NCBI RefSeq assembly: GCF_029962835.1
Contig: NC_080590.1
Coordinates: forward strand, 67,729,501-67,793,500
Length of the DNA stretch: 64,000 nt
Source: Magnolia sinica
Taxonomy: Eukaryota; Streptophyta; Magnoliopsida; Magnoliales; Magnoliaceae
Direction of reading: 5' to 3'
Under the pieces are notes generated by a model that saw nothing but the letters and a program-made list of their open reading frames with translations, was not told the DNA's origin and searched no databases. The translations under genes were made by a program, and so were the position numbers. Positions 34,534 through 46,526 of the stretch are shown piece after piece (position 1 is the first letter of the stretch; every line of letters begins with the position of its first letter).

Positions 34534-35105
34534 CCTGAGTTTGCAACGCAAGCTCGGGGAGTGTATTCACGCTAGGAAGACGAGTGGGCGGGGTAGTTCT
34601 CGTTATCCCATTACATCGGGAATGGTTCCATAATAACGAGCTTCATTATCGAGGCGTCGGGTTCCCTACGACGGGCAATTCACTCCCTGGCAAGTGGTTG
34701 AAGGACACGTGTCATGGGTTGAGGAAACGAGACGATCAAATCGCCTGAGAATCCACCGTGAGCATCACAATCGAGAAAAAGGTGGGCGGCTCTTCGCAAA
34801 CCACATTAATTGTCATTAGCTGTAACCAGGGCTCGACCACGGAAGACATGTTGCTCGGACTAATAAGGCGCTGCCGCATAAGGAGTGGTGCTCGGCAATG
34901 GCTATCTGACTTCAGCAATAACTGCTAGTCATGATTACCTTTCGGCTGAGAATAGTATAAGAACCACTGCTCCACTCATTTGGTTCATCATTTGCTAGCT
35001 ATCATTCTGCCATTGTGACTTTTGGAGTGAGCGAATTCTTGTGAGTCTCCCTGTCCTCTGCTTTTTACTTTCCTAATTTCTATTTTGTCTTTCTTCAGAT
35101 TCCAA
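34534..35105. other. Region between Tat LTR and antisense gene
   Basis: No coding domain is seen. It may hold the promoter of the plus-strand antisense gene: TATAAGAACCACTGCTCCAC near 34957 has a TATA-like word about 150 bases before the first likely ATG at 35106. Confidence 0.4.
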
Positions 35106-37399
35106 TGCCGAACAGTCTAGACGACGTCCGCGAGGCCTATGCCTTCGAGGACAACAACGAGCCAAAAAGTACAAACTTTAGGGTCAGGGGGTCAGTATAA
35201 ATAACTGTTATACCCCTAGCTCCTCAGGCCAAAAAGGCTGCTGCTTGGGGCATGGGCAAGAAGAGAATCCCCTGAGCCCCCACTTCAAGGACGGATATCA
35301 CGCTTGAGGGTGGACGAGCAATGGTTAAATCCCAAATGACGGCTATCCGAGCAGAGTATCAAATCTCAAACTCTATGGATATCAGAGCCCCTACTCCGCT
35401 CGAAACCCCTAGGAACCCAGCCGAGGGCAAAATTATCATCTTCACCTGTGCTCTACAGTGTAGGATGCAGCTCCCACTCCATCCATTCATGTGGGCAATG
35501 ATGGCGCACTTAAAGCTGGCTCCTGGTCAGTTCACCCCAAATGCCTGGAGGTCACTGTTTGCTACCTTCATCATCTGGCATCAGCTCGAAAACAAGAATC
35601 TGACGTCGGATAAGTTTATGTACCTCTACCAAGCCAAGCATGACCCACAAGAGACGTGCTGGTACTACTTCTCGACGAGGCAAAATTGTGGCAAAGGCAT
35701 CGTCACTAGGCTCTCGACTTCCAACAAAGATTGGAAGAATAAGTGGTTTTAGGCTTCTGGGGAATGGGAGGCGCCTGCCTCCGAGCTCAGCAGTCTTTGG
35801 GACAGAGTGCCCACAAAATTTTCTAGGCTAGGTTAGATATTGTAATGGAATTTACATCTTCACTTTTGGGTACTTATTTTTGGAGTATAATGAGTTGTTT
35901 TTTTATCCTCTATAGTTTACACAAAGGGCTCACCAGAGCTCTCCTCTACCCTCCGAGCCCAAGTTGACAAAGCTCGGGTGCTAAAAGCGGAGCAGCGCGT
36001 CTAGCACGAGCTCATTACCCCGAAGAACCTCTATAAGTCACACCTTTATAGATAGTCCCCCCTTCTCTTTGCCCTTAGTAAGTGCCTCGTTAGCGGCTTC
36101 AGATTCTGTCGATTGAGTTTACTCTGAGCCAAGCTGTGTTTTGCAAGGATGGCCAAGGCTTCGGGTGCCAAGAAGAGGAAGCAGCCCCCTCCTCTCAGGG
36201 AGATGCTCCACACCAAGCCTCGAGTGAAGATCACCGCGCGGAAGAAGGGGACCTCTCGGGCTGAGGCCGGGCCCGCCGTGACTCTCGTCCCTACCCCCGA
36301 AATCCCCCCAATTGTCCCCTCTCATCTGCCCAGGATGTAAAGGGAAGTGGTCGGGGAAACAACTGTCGCGGCTCCCTCCCATTTTGAGCTCAGAAGGGAG
36401 ACCATGGCGGGTGCTGAGCACATCAAGCTCAATCCTCCCGAAATCAACTATCTGGTCGACCAGAACTAACTCTCCACCCAAGGGCGGGGATGCGCCAATG
36501 GCTGAGGCTCATGCCTCGGCCGCCAGCAGTAATGGAAGGCCGCTGGATCTTCTCCCCTCCCAGAATTTAGGGAGTATCCTCCCAGCTACCACATGTCCTG
36601 CTTAGCCGACTGTGTGGCTAAGCATTCTCCAAAGGCGGAGATTACTGACCTCCTCTCCCGCTGTGCCAAGGCTTTCATGACTGACATAGCTTCAATCCGT
36701 TATAAGGTAAGACCTTTTCTGTATCTAAAATATCTTGTTCTTGATCACGAGTTGTTTCTCATTCTATCCATTTTTCAGGTGGTGCCCATGTTCTTGTCGA
36801 CTTGGGAGAGGCTGCAGAAGCTGGGCAAGGAGGCAGAGAATGAAGCCCTCCTAAGGGAGAAGGCCGAGATGGAGGCACTTCTCAAGACCTCGGCCGAGGA
36901 GAGGGAGGAGTTGAAGGGTTTGTTGGCTGAGGGCCAGGTGAAGTAGTTGTTATTCTAGGGGGAGGTCAAAAAGCTCCAGTCCCACTGAGATTTGGTCGAC
37001 TCCGAGCTGATGAGACTGAAAGCCCACCTCAGCTCTATGAAGGATGACAACGCCCGGCTGGCGGTTGAGCTGAGGTAGGCTAGGATCGATGCCACTGCTG
37101 AGGTGGAGGTAGCAGTCGAGAAGGCCCTGACTGCTCAGTGTGCCGAGTTCGAAGCCTCAGACGCTTCGATAGTCGTTGCTGTTGTTGAGGAGTTCAAGTC
37201 TTCAACAGAGAGAACTACCGAGGCTGAGAAGGTCTACCACTGTGGCTACAATGCCTGTCTAGATGATGTCAAAGACCTCTATCCAAACCTCAACCTCAAA
37301 GCTCTAACTACCGAGGATGCTGAAGAGGAACAAGCCGAAGACACTCCTCTTGCCGACCAGCCCTCCAATGTTGATCTTCCTCCTCCTCATGCCGACTAA
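35106..37399 (+). pseudogene. Antisense gene of the Tat element (putative gypsy-type transposase family, Pfam PF04195-like)
   Basis: On the strand opposite gag-pol. A core region near 35321-35752 has PFMWAMMAHLKLAPGQFTPN, TFIIWHQLE and STSNKDWKNKWF-like motifs typical of the plant family called putative gypsy-type transposon. After a basic, proline-rich linker (about 36149-36300) comes a Glu/Lys-rich coiled coil (about 36790-37080) and an acidic tail with YHCGYNACLDDVKDLYPNLN. Antisense genes here are known in Tat relatives such as Grande and RIRE2; their role is unproven. The gene appears spliced and is broken. Confidence 0.75.
36707..36778 (+). other. Probable intron in the Tat antisense gene
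   Basis: GTAAGACC starts and TTTTTCAG ends a 72-base T-rich stretch lying between two coding-like parts. Intron use in this antisense gene is known for the family. A second T-rich stretch ending in CTATAG/TTTACAC (35820-35925) may be another intron. Confidence 0.5.
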
Positions 37400-37794
37400 T
37401 TCATGCCTCATCTTGTTTATCATATTTTATTTTCATTTTGATTAATACACTTAGATATTTTGATTGATCTGTTTGTTGTAGTTTGTGATACTTGTTGAGT
37501 GACGAGCTGACCTCTTCTTCAAGGGTCAGCTCGTCAAAGGGTTTCATCTCAGCATATGAGAGATGGTCCTTCGTAGCATGCTTGGATGGTAAGCCGACTA
37601 CTTCTTTAAGTGGTCAGCTCATCCATGGGACCTCTTTTCCTGTGTTGGAGGTCCCATGTAGAACGTGTAGAACATAATGGGATGATTCCATGTAGAAAAA
37701 TGCATCTTTTATCCAAAGCGTAGATTCATCACAAGTAGTGCCAACCCTTACATTAATTCCCTTAAGAATAGTAGATCTTCAGGTGCTCGGCATT
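37400..37794. other. Spacer between antisense gene and integrase end
   Basis: The 3' ends of the two convergent transcription units meet here. T-rich words near 37408-37445 could be the antisense gene's poly(A) region. GAGCTGACC/GGTCAGCTC words (37504-37530 and 37590-37620) form short inverted copies. Confidence 0.4.
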
Positions 37795-38960
37795 CTATGG
37801 GTCCAGTAGTGGACGCCCTTCCAGGTCCTCGAGACGGTAGGAGCCGGGCTTGACCGATTTGACTACTCGATAGGGTCCCTCCCAATTCAGTCTCAAGGAC
37901 CTAACTCCAGGCTCCGCCGTGTTCTGGAACACATGGCGAAGGACGAGGTCTCCCCATCGAAACCACCTCGTCTTGACCCTGGAGTTGTAGAAATGAGCAA
38001 CCTGTTGATGTCGAGCCGCAATCTGTAAGTCAGCTGTGTTCCTCAATTCCTCGAGTAAGTCAAGGCTCATCGTCATCTGCTCGGCATTTTCGCTCCTAAT
38101 AGGATTGCACTCGATCAGTGGGGAGTCCTATCTCGACGGGGACAACAGCCTTGGCGTCATAAGAGAGGGAAAATGGGGTTTCTCCCGTCACTAACCGAAG
38201 TGTAGTTTTGTACGTCCACAGCAATAACGAGAGCTCCTCGGCCCAGGCACCCTTTGCTTTTTCTACCTTGGTCTTGAGATGGCTCTTTATTATTTTATTC
38301 ATTGGTTCGACTTGGTCGTTGGATTGAGGATGCCGAGGTGATGAATAGGCATTCCTGATGTCGAGCCTATGACACATACCCCTAAATTTATTGTTGTCGA
38401 ACTGCTTCCCATTGTCTGACATAATGGTGTGCGGAATGCTGAACTGGCAAACAATATTCTTCCAGACAAAGTCTATTACTTTCTGCTCGGTGAACGTGGC
38501 GACAGGCTTGGCTTCAGCCCACTTGATGAAGTAATCAACTGCTACAATCGCATACTTAGTCTACCCTTTTCCCTAGGGCAGGGGTCCAATGATGTCGATC
38601 CCCCACTGAGCAAATGGCCATGGTCCACTCATGGGGGTCAACTCCTCTGCCGGTTGCCAAGGGACGGCCGCAAACCTTTGGCATTTGTCGCATTTCTTAG
38701 CAAAACCCCTGGAGTCTTCTTGGATCATCGGCCAAAAGTATCCTTGGCAGACAATCTTCCGAGCCAGGGCTTGGCCACCAGAATGATTTCTGCAGATTCC
38801 TTCGTGAGTTTCTCGGATCATGTACTCTGCCTCATCTGGTCGCAGACACCTTAAGTACGGTAGGGAGAAGCCTTTCTTGTACAGAGTATCCCTTATGATT
38901 ATACACTGCGTCACCCTAATCCTCAGGCATTGAGCCTCCAGTTTATCCTCGAGAACTTTG
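37795..38960 (-). pseudogene. Integrase of the Tat element
   Basis: The zinc-binding part has HEGICRNHSGGQALARK and CDKCQRFA. The core has WGIDIIGPLP and DNGKQFDNNKFRGMC, and the C-terminal part has GDLVLRHVFQNTAEPG and GPYRVVKSVKPGSYRLEDL. It inserts element DNA into the genome. It is broken. Confidence 0.9.
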
Positions 38961-39099
38961 TCATCCCTGAGGTATTCAACTATTAGAACCATCTGACTTG
39001 CCATCATCTGCACTAGGTGAGTGATCCCATGGTCGAGACAATCAATGCAAAACTTGTTAAGGAATTCCACCGGGACAATCCTCGGAATACTCCCTTCAG

Positions 39100-39650
39100 T
39101 GGTCGAGGCCAACTTCGCCAAAGCGTCGGCCCAAGAGTTCTCGACTCTTGGTATCTAGTTGATGTCACACTCGAACTTACTCATGAGTTTCCGAGCCTAG
39201 CCGAGATAGGCTATCATCCTGGCTTCCTTAGCCTCATATTCTGCTGATATTTGATTTACGATGAGATGGGAATCACACCAGATGTCAAGAGATCGGACTC
39301 CCAAGGTAATCACCAACCTGAGTCTAGCCAGTAGAGCCTCATATTCTACTTCATTGTTCGAGGCTCGAAAACCGAGCCTTGTGGCATACTGGACAGTCGT
39401 TGAGTCAGGTGCTATGAGGACAATTCCTGCTCCTCCTCATTTCAAGTGCAATGACCTGTCCACGAATAGGGTCCACTAGTTCGCAACCATTGTCTCCGCT
39501 TTGGCGTCCTCAGCAGGTGGACTGGCTCGGATGATCATGAGGTTCTCTGTTAGATTGGTAGGCGTGTCTAGGTCAGATGTTCTAACTTCATTATTCTGAG
39601 CGGTGAACTGTGCTATGAAATCGGCCACAGCCAGGCCCTTGATGGAAATT
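39100..39650 (-). pseudogene. Second (archaeal-type) RNase H of the Tat element
   Basis: Upstream of integrase, the minus strand holds a region with GLAVADFIAQF and, further on, words matching the plant Tat second RNase H (a GGAGIVL-like and a NNEVEYEAL-like stretch). Tat elements are known to carry two RNase H domains. It is broken. Confidence 0.65.
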
Positions 39651-40077
39651 CTTAGCCGATATTCAATGTTGAACTCTCCAAGCTTGACTGCCACTTGGTC
39701 AAGCACCCAGACACTTCGAGTTTCTGGAGCACCTGGCGAAGGGGTTGGTCGGTGAGGACGATTATAGAGTGCGCTTGGAAATATGGGCGAAGTCGTCGAG
39801 CAGATACTACCAATGCCAAGGCGAGCTTCTCTAGGCTCGGATACCTTGTTTCTGCTGGGATCATTACTTTGCTAATGTAGTACACAGGATGTTGCTTCCC
39901 CTCGGATTCTCTGATAAGGGCCGAGCTCACAGCCAAAGCTGAGACCGCCAAGTAGAGGAACAGTGGCTCCCCTTTCTCCGGGTTAGACAGCAACGAAGGT
40001 GACCCTAGATACTCTTTCAACTGTTAGAACGCCTACTCACAGTCTGAGGTCCACTCTACCTTCTTATTACCCTTCGG
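39651..40077 (-). pseudogene. First RNase H of the Tat element
   Basis: EPLFLYLAVSALAVSSALIR, KQHPVYYISKVMIPAETRYP and LEKLALALVVSARRLRPYFQ are typical gypsy RNase H motifs following reverse transcriptase. Confidence 0.85.
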
Positions 40078-40913
40078 CTACTGGAAGAAGAGGAGGCACT
40101 TGTCAGTTGCCCTGGAGACAAACTGGCTGAGGGCGGTCACTCTCCCGGTGAGGCATTGGATTTCTTTCAAGGTCTGAGGAGAGCTCATGTTCAGGAGAGC
40201 TTTGATCTTGTCTGGATTCACCTCAATCTCCCTCTGGCTGACTTGAAAGCCAAGGAATTTACCCAAGCCCACACCAAATAAGCACTTGGTTGGGTTCAGC
40301 CTCATCTGATATTTTCGTAGGATGGAGAAGGTCTCGGCGAGGTCTGATATGTGGTCGGCCTCCTTAACGCTCTTCACTAGCATGTCGTTGACATAGACTT
40401 CCATGGTCCGGCTGATCTGACGAGTGAACATCTTGTTCACTAGTCGCTGATAGGTTACGCATGCATTCTTCAAGCCAAAGGGCATAACTCGGTGTTGTAA
40501 AGCCCTTTATCCGTGGTGAATGTCGTCTTCTGCTTGTCCGAGGAGTGCATTATTATTTGATTGTGATCGAAGTATGCATCCATGAACATGAGGAGTTCAT
40601 TCCCGGCTGTACTATTGACCAGTTGGTCGATCCTGGGGAGGGGAAAGCCATCCTTGGGATAGGCTTTATCCAGGTCAGAGTAGTCTACGCAAACCCATGA
40701 TTTTTTTTTAGCCTTTTTTACGAGCACAACATTAGCGATCCAGTCTGGGTAATAAATTTCTTCAATGAAACCCACCTCGAGCAGTTTATCAACCTCTTTG
40801 GCGATCGCTGCGTACCTCTTGGGCTCAAAAGCCCTTCTCTTTTGCTTGATTGATTTGTGCTCTAGGTCCACATTTAGCCTATGGACCATCACCTCAGGGG
40901 CGATGCCCGGCAT
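40078..40913 (-). pseudogene. Reverse transcriptase of the Tat element
   Basis: Motifs in order: VMVHRLNVDLEHKSIKQKRR, WIANVVLVKKAKKKSWVCVD, FMDAYFDHNQI, MPFGLKNACVTYQRLVNKMF and VYVNDMLVKS (the polymerase box, normally Y-x-D-D, seen here as VNDM). It is a fossil. Confidence 0.9.
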
Positions 40914-41900
40914 GTCCCGATGAGACCATGCGAAGACGTCTTTATGTTGTCATAGGAACTCCAGCATCTGTGCCCGTTGGTCAGTGGTCAATGATGATCT
41001 AAGCTGAACTGTTCTGCTCGGGTCAGCATCATCGAGCGGGATAGTTAGAAGATCTTCCATAGGGGAGCTTCCCTCTGAGGTGTCCTCCCTAGGGTCGAGC
41101 ACATTGATTGTTAGAGCTTGCTTTGTTGTGCCCTTTCTCACGGTTATCGAGTAGCAACGCCGAGCCTCCCGCTGATCTCCTTGGAGGCATCCGACTCCTC
41201 CAACCGCTGGGAACTTCATCATGAGATGGTATGTGGATACCACCACCCTCATGGAGTTGAGTGAAGGTCGTCCGAGGATAACATTATATGTCAACGGTGA
41301 GTTCACCATCAAGGTGACTTAATTTTGTCCTTCTTCGGCCGTGACTGGGAGGAGGATCGCCCCTTCCAAGATGACTTTATCACCTGCGAAGCCGTGCAGT
41401 GGGGTCCGGATGGGTCGGAGGTGCGACCTGTCGATGCCCATCTTGTAGAATGCCTCGGAGTACAAGATGTTAGCCGAGCTCCCCGTATCGACCAGAATGT
41501 GGTATACATTCTGATTGGTTATCGTCATGGCTACCACTAAGGCATCGTCACAAGGGTGTTGAATTCCTCACACGTCATCTTCTGTGAACGTCAAGTTGCA
41601 CGGACTCATTTGCAGTTCCTTGCTCGACCTGTCAACCAAGTAGATGTAGTGCTCGGGGTCAGTACTCTGAGCATGAGCCTTTCGGGCTTGGTTTGAGTCT
41701 CCACCCCTCGATGGCCCTCCGCATATTGTCCAGATCTCGATGCCTTCGTCTGCTGCTCTGCTCGGTGGCTCATCCTTCCGAGCCTGCTTTTCCTCATTCA
41801 TGTGTTTGCACAAGTAGAGTCTCAATCTCTTCTTTTAGGTCGACACAATCACTGGTGTTGTGACCGTGGTTGCGGTAGAAGCAACAGTATTTTCACTTGT
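40914..41900 (-). pseudogene. Protease region of the Tat element
   Basis: VYHILVDTGSSANILYSEAF contains the aspartic protease DTGSS triad, and TYNVILGRPSLNSMRVVVST is the second conserved part. It is broken. Confidence 0.9.
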
Positions 41901-41969
41901 CTCGTTGGCCCGCATCTATTTTCATGCAACTTGGTCACCTCAATAGCTTCTTGTCTCGAATCTCCAAGA

Positions 41970-42068
41970 GAACTTGCTCTGGAGATGTGTTGAGGGGAGT
42001 ATATGAGCTGAACTTGCTCTGGAGATGTGTTGAGGGGAGTATATGAGCTGAACTTGCTCTGGAGATTT
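41970..42068. repeat. 40-base tandem duplication in Tat gag-protease region
   Basis: A 40-base unit beginning AACTTGCTCTGGAGATGTGT recurs at 41971, 42011 and (partly) 42051. The first two copies are nearly perfect, so the duplication is recent relative to the element. Confidence 0.95.
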
Positions 42069-43090
42069 ATCTTTGCGCTTCTTATCCCGTGGGGGGTTTC
42101 CCGAGCTCTGAGAACTTTTTAAGGAACTGAAGAACTCTTCAGCATTCGAATACATCTAAGCTCGATTCATAAGTTCCCCTAGTGTGGTCGAAGGGTTCTT
42201 TCCTATGGAAAAGAGAAACTTTCCTTCCCTGAGCCTGGCAATCATTACAGCTAGTGTCATCTTATTGGAGTAGTCCACTTGCATTGCCTCTTTGTTGAAT
42301 CGGATGATGTAGTCTTTCAGTGCCTCTCCCTCCTTTTGCTTGATAGTCAGCAGGTGGGTAGATGGCTTTCGGTGTTGTTTCCCAACGATGAACTGAGTCA
42401 ATAATGCTTTCTTGAGCTCGGCAAAGGAGCTGATCGAATTTGGCTTCAACTGTCTATACCAACTTCACGCAACTCCCATGAGAGTCAAGGAGAAAGTGCA
42501 GCATATGAACGGTCCAAAAGCTGATTGAAGCTACATCCATGACCAATAGGATTTTATGTGCTTGATTGGATCTTCAGAACCTAAATACAGCATGATAGGG
42601 GGCATCCGGAACCTTAGAGGCATTGCTGCACTCATTATCTTACTAGTAAATGGGGGTTCTGTTTCCTCCATCATTGCTTCTATAGTGGTCAGGGGCTGCG
42701 CTTGATATGCCCAGCGCATTGTGCTGATCTGCCCTCGCAGCTCATCAAGCTGAGCCTCCCATGGATCTTTGTTCTCGACCACAGCTTCTCGAGCGTGATC
42801 GGTTCGGGAGTCCTCCCACGTTTCCTCCTTTCTAGTTCATGGTGGAGGTCAGTCGGAGCTAACACTAAGGTCTCATAAACATGCATTGGGGCTTGGGTCA
42901 ATGTCTCCCGAGCTCGTGCCGGGACCCGAATAGATGCGCCTCGTGACATGCCCTCTCAAGAAGTCACAAGGGCGGGATGTTTCGCAACCATCGGAGCGTT
43001 CACCTCCTAATCAAGGGGTGGGTGATGTTTATCCATCTGTTGTTTCATTTGGCTGATCTCATTGACTAGAATTTCCACTTAGCTCTATAG
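42069..43090 (-). pseudogene. Gag region of the Tat element
   Basis: PFTSKIMSAAMPLRFRMPPI, YLGSEDPIKHIKSYWSWM and LTQFIVGKQHRKPSTHLLTI-like and NKEAMQVDYSNKMTL motifs match plant gypsy gag (retrotrans_gag). An Arg/Glu-rich N-terminal part precedes them. It is broken. Confidence 0.85.
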
Positions 43091-43273
43091 CACTTGGTAC
43101 ATGCCTCCTCAGTTACTAGATCGCTGAGTTGGTTCCGTAGGCATTCCACCTGCAGCCCAGAGGTCGAGTTTCATTGCCTGGTCGGTTCAAGATTAGCCGC
43201 AATTATTGGTGTATGTGCTTTCTTCTTCCCTCTTACCATTTTCTTTGGTAGAGTAGGAGTGGTTTTTATGTCG

Positions 43274-43292
43274 TTTCCCTCAGACAGCGTTA
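43274..43292 (-). other. Tat primer binding site (decayed)
   Basis: Read on the minus strand as AACGCTGTCTGAGGGAAAC, it resembles the common gypsy motif GGCGCCGTCTGTGGGAA next to the 5' LTR. Confidence 0.55.
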
Positions 43293-43298
43293 AAATGT

Positions 43299-43976
43299 TG
43301 ATGCAGAAATCTGGCTCACCCTCACCGAGCTTCGAGCACTTGTGTCGAGCCCTGTAAGCCTGCACAGGAGGAAAACAAAGGAGACCCTGGCTAAAGCAGG
43401 GGACCCTTTGATGCCAAAGTCAGGCTAGGAATCTAGGTCTAAGTAGTGTAGGTGGATTTCGGGTGACAGATTTTGCGTAATTATGTAGATGAGTCCCTTA
43501 TTTGTATCATTTGATTGGAGTGAATGTGTCCATCATTCTCAGCACGATCTTTGCTATTAGGCAGGAACTGCGCGTGCACTGATGTCGTCGGTTCCTCTAT
43601 GATCATGGTGCAATGGTTAATGCCATCATGAGTTACTGGATTAAGCTCGGCTCAACTGCATTATCTCGATTAGTCATCCGGACTCAGCAAAGGCAGACCA
43701 GCCAAGCACTGCTAACCCTGTCTGGGCTCAGATCATGTCAGATCAATTGTAGACGAGCATGCCCCAAGCACTGGCAATCGGTTCTGTCTAAATAGTTCGA
43801 GCCCATATCCCTCCGTGGGTCAAACCTTTGTAGGTTCACTATCTTGCCTGATGAAGTATTTGATGCAGCCGCTCATTTGGCCAAGCAAACCTTAAACGAA
43901 GCTTGGTTGAACCATCCAAAGATGTGGCCGAGCCGAGCTGACTTTAATTGGGGTCGGTTCAGATTCTCCCATAACA
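43299..43976 (-). repeat. Tat 5' LTR
   Basis: 678 bases; partner of 33839-34519. Confidence 0.95.
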
Positions 43977-44819
43977 TTATCCATGCTCATCACCTCAAGA
44001 CTAATTGGAATAATCAAGTGTTAATTCTGAACTTATCCCCATTTCCCTTCTTTTTCCAATTTTTGATTTTATATCGATGGTCTCTTTTTATTCATTCTTT
44101 TCAGATTTTACATCTTTATTCTTTTCAGATTATTTATTCTTTTCATTCTTTTTTAGTCTTTTTCATCATACATGACCTTTTTGTCGATCTCACTATTTTT
44201 TAACTGGTTCTTTTTATCTTTTTAAGGTGGATAAAATTCTTCAGACTTAATTCTCACATTTATCGATGATTCACATACTAACAATCAGAAATTCTAAGAT
44301 AATTCCCAGAAAGTAAATTGAACGTGACTTGTGATTTAGATCAACACGATATTCGAACTTCCTCTTAATCAATAAAATGTAAGAACTTAGATGATAGTCT
44401 ACTCGGTTGATCAAACTCCAACAATTCAAAGTTCAATCTCCATCTTATCATCATACTTAAAGCATTCTTAAATACATAAACTATCACTTTCCAAATTGGT
44501 TTTTAATTTAAGAAATTGATTTTTTTTTTGTTCAACAACTAAGAAAACACTGATTAGTTTACCTAATCCACACCCCCAACCTAAAACCTACATTGTCCTC
44601 AATGTAAAAGATATAAGCATGCAATGCACATGAGACAGTGGAAAGAAATGGGAAGTGATAGGAGGATAATACCTAAAGAAGAAGAATTGAAGCTTTTCCA
44701 AAGTTCTCAATGTGAAGATGGGTTAGTATGAAGACTAAACAAACTGAAATCAAACTATCCTAATCCTAAATCCTATGAAAGCAATAAACTTAACTACACC
44801 TCCATCAGATTAGGGGGTC
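43977..44819 (-). other. Athila 3' non-coding interior (right of the Tat insertion)
   Basis: Its first about 50 bases match 54148-54185. The rest is T/A-rich. CACACCCCCAACCTAAAACC and ATTGTCCTCAATGTA near 44569-44603 resemble a block often found after Athila integrase. No env-like gene can be recognised. Confidence 0.6.
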
Positions 44820-45910
44820 AATCCTGATACACAGGATTAATTAGAGGTATGGACATATCCTCGTAATCAAACTTCTCAACAAATGGCTTTAGACAATATC
44901 CATTCACTTTGAAAACATTGTCATTTGTCAGATTCTTTATATCGACGGCCCCATGAGGATAGACCTTAGTAACAGTGAAAGGGTTGGTCCAACGAGAGCA
45001 AAGTTTACCTCAAAAAAAATATAACCAAGAATTGTACAGAAAGACTTTTTGACCGGTTATGAATGATTTTCGAATGATGTTCTTGTCATGGAACAGTTTC
45101 ATCCTATCCTTGTAAATTCTTGAGTTCTCATAAGCATCATTCTAGATTTCCTCAAGTTCATTTAGTTGAAGCTTGCACAGCGAGCCAACATTGTCCAAAT
45201 TAAAGTTCAAATTTTTGATAGCCTAGTATGCTCTATGTTCCAGCTTCACAGGCAAGTGGTAAGCTTTCCCATAGACAAGTCTAAAAGGAGACATTCCAAT
45301 GGAGGTCTTAAAAGTTGTACGGTAAGCCCATAAAGCATCAGTCAAGTGGATTGACCAATCCTTACGATAGGATTAACCGTTTTTTTCAAAATTTGTTTAA
45401 TTTTTCTGTTGGAAATCTCAGCTTGCCTGCTTGTCTGCAGGTGGTGTGGAGTGCTCACTTTATGAGAGATGCCACATTTCTTCATTAAGTTCACAAATGG
45501 CCTATTACAAAAGTGTGAACCTCCATCACTAATGATGGCTCGAGGCATTCCAAACTAGGAAAAAATATTTTCTTTTAAGAATCGAATGACCATTTTATGA
45601 TCATTATTCTGGCATAAGATCGCTTCAACCCACTTAGTGACATAGTCTACTGCCAATAAGATGTAATTATTTCTAAAGGATTGCAGAAATGGCCCCATGA
45701 AATCGATACCATAGCAATCAAATGCTTCAATGTAAGAATTGGGTTCAATGACATCATATTTCGATGGGACAATTCTCTCAATTTCTGACAACGCTCATAA
45801 GCTTTGCAAAACTCATGAGTGTCCTTGAACAAAGTGGGCCAATAAAAGCCACACTACAGAATTTTGGCCATGGTCTTTTTAGCAAAAAAGTGACCACCAC
45901 AAGCCTGAGA
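44820..45910 (-). pseudogene. Integrase of the Athila element
   Basis: Zinc-binding part CGGHFFAKKT...[10 protein letters not shown]; core with [40 protein letters not shown] and STPHHLQTSRQAEISNRKIK; C-terminal part with FPHGAVDI-like ([12 protein letters not shown]) and VNGYCLKPF. It is broken. Confidence 0.9.
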
Positions 45911-46526
45911 ATAACAAAAGGAGATGACACTTTGATGTTCACTATCTGGCACACATCTCCTTAGAATTTGGTCTAGGAAATATTAAAATAGATAAAGATC
46001 ATCCCAGAAAAACTTACGTACCTCGACAAAGAATTTTTTCTTATCTTGTGTAGTCTAATGTGTCGACGTGAAACCTGTGGCAAGATGATTCGCAATGTCA
46101 GCCAACCAAGGTAATTGGGAGAGTTTAAACAATTATTAGTTAGGGAACATATCATTTATAAGTGTCATCTCAAGAAAATTGAGGAGATCAAGTCTTGAAA
46201 GATGGTCAGCCACTACGTTCTCTACTTTATCTCTTATTTCTAAATCAAATTCTTGGAGTAGAAGGATCCATCTTATTAGGCGAGGTTTTGGCATTCGTCT
46301 TAGAAAGAAGATACTTTAGTGCCACATAATCTGTGTATATGATGATCTTGGACCCAATCAGGTAGGATCTAAATTTGTCCAAAGCGAACACTACAGCTAA
46401 GAGTTCTTTCTCCATAATAGAGTAGTTCACTTGGTCATAATTTAGAATTCTACTTACGTAGTGAATAACGTAAGGCTTCTTTTCTTTTCTCTAGCCTAAT
46501 ACCGCCCCAATAGCATAGTCAAATGT
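45911..46526 (-). pseudogene. RNase H of the Athila element (downstream part)
   Basis: MNYSIMEKELLAVVFALDKF and [20 protein letters not shown] are gypsy RNase H motifs. The solo LTR that follows at 46527 splits the domain from the part at 47761. It is broken. Confidence 0.85.

Larger units (their letters stand above)
33839..43976 (-). mobile_element. Tat-type gypsy element, minus strand, both LTRs present
   Basis: The LTRs at 33839-34519 (3') and 43299-43976 (5') both run TGATGCAG...CCCATAACA. TTAT flanks both sides (33835-33838, 43977-43980), a 4-5-base target duplication in Athila interior sequence. Minus-strand order: primer site, gag, protease, reverse transcriptase, RNase H, a second archaeal-type RNase H, integrase. 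A plus-strand (antisense) gene lies between integrase and the 3' LTR, as known for Tat elements. Coding regions are broken, with about ten or more breaks. LTR divergence is visibly higher than in the inner SIRE. Confidence 0.9.

Noticed and set aside
35321-35752. Possible host gene with a transposase-like domain
   Set aside because: It lies inside the Tat element between integrase and LTR on the antisense strand, the known place of this family's accessory gene.
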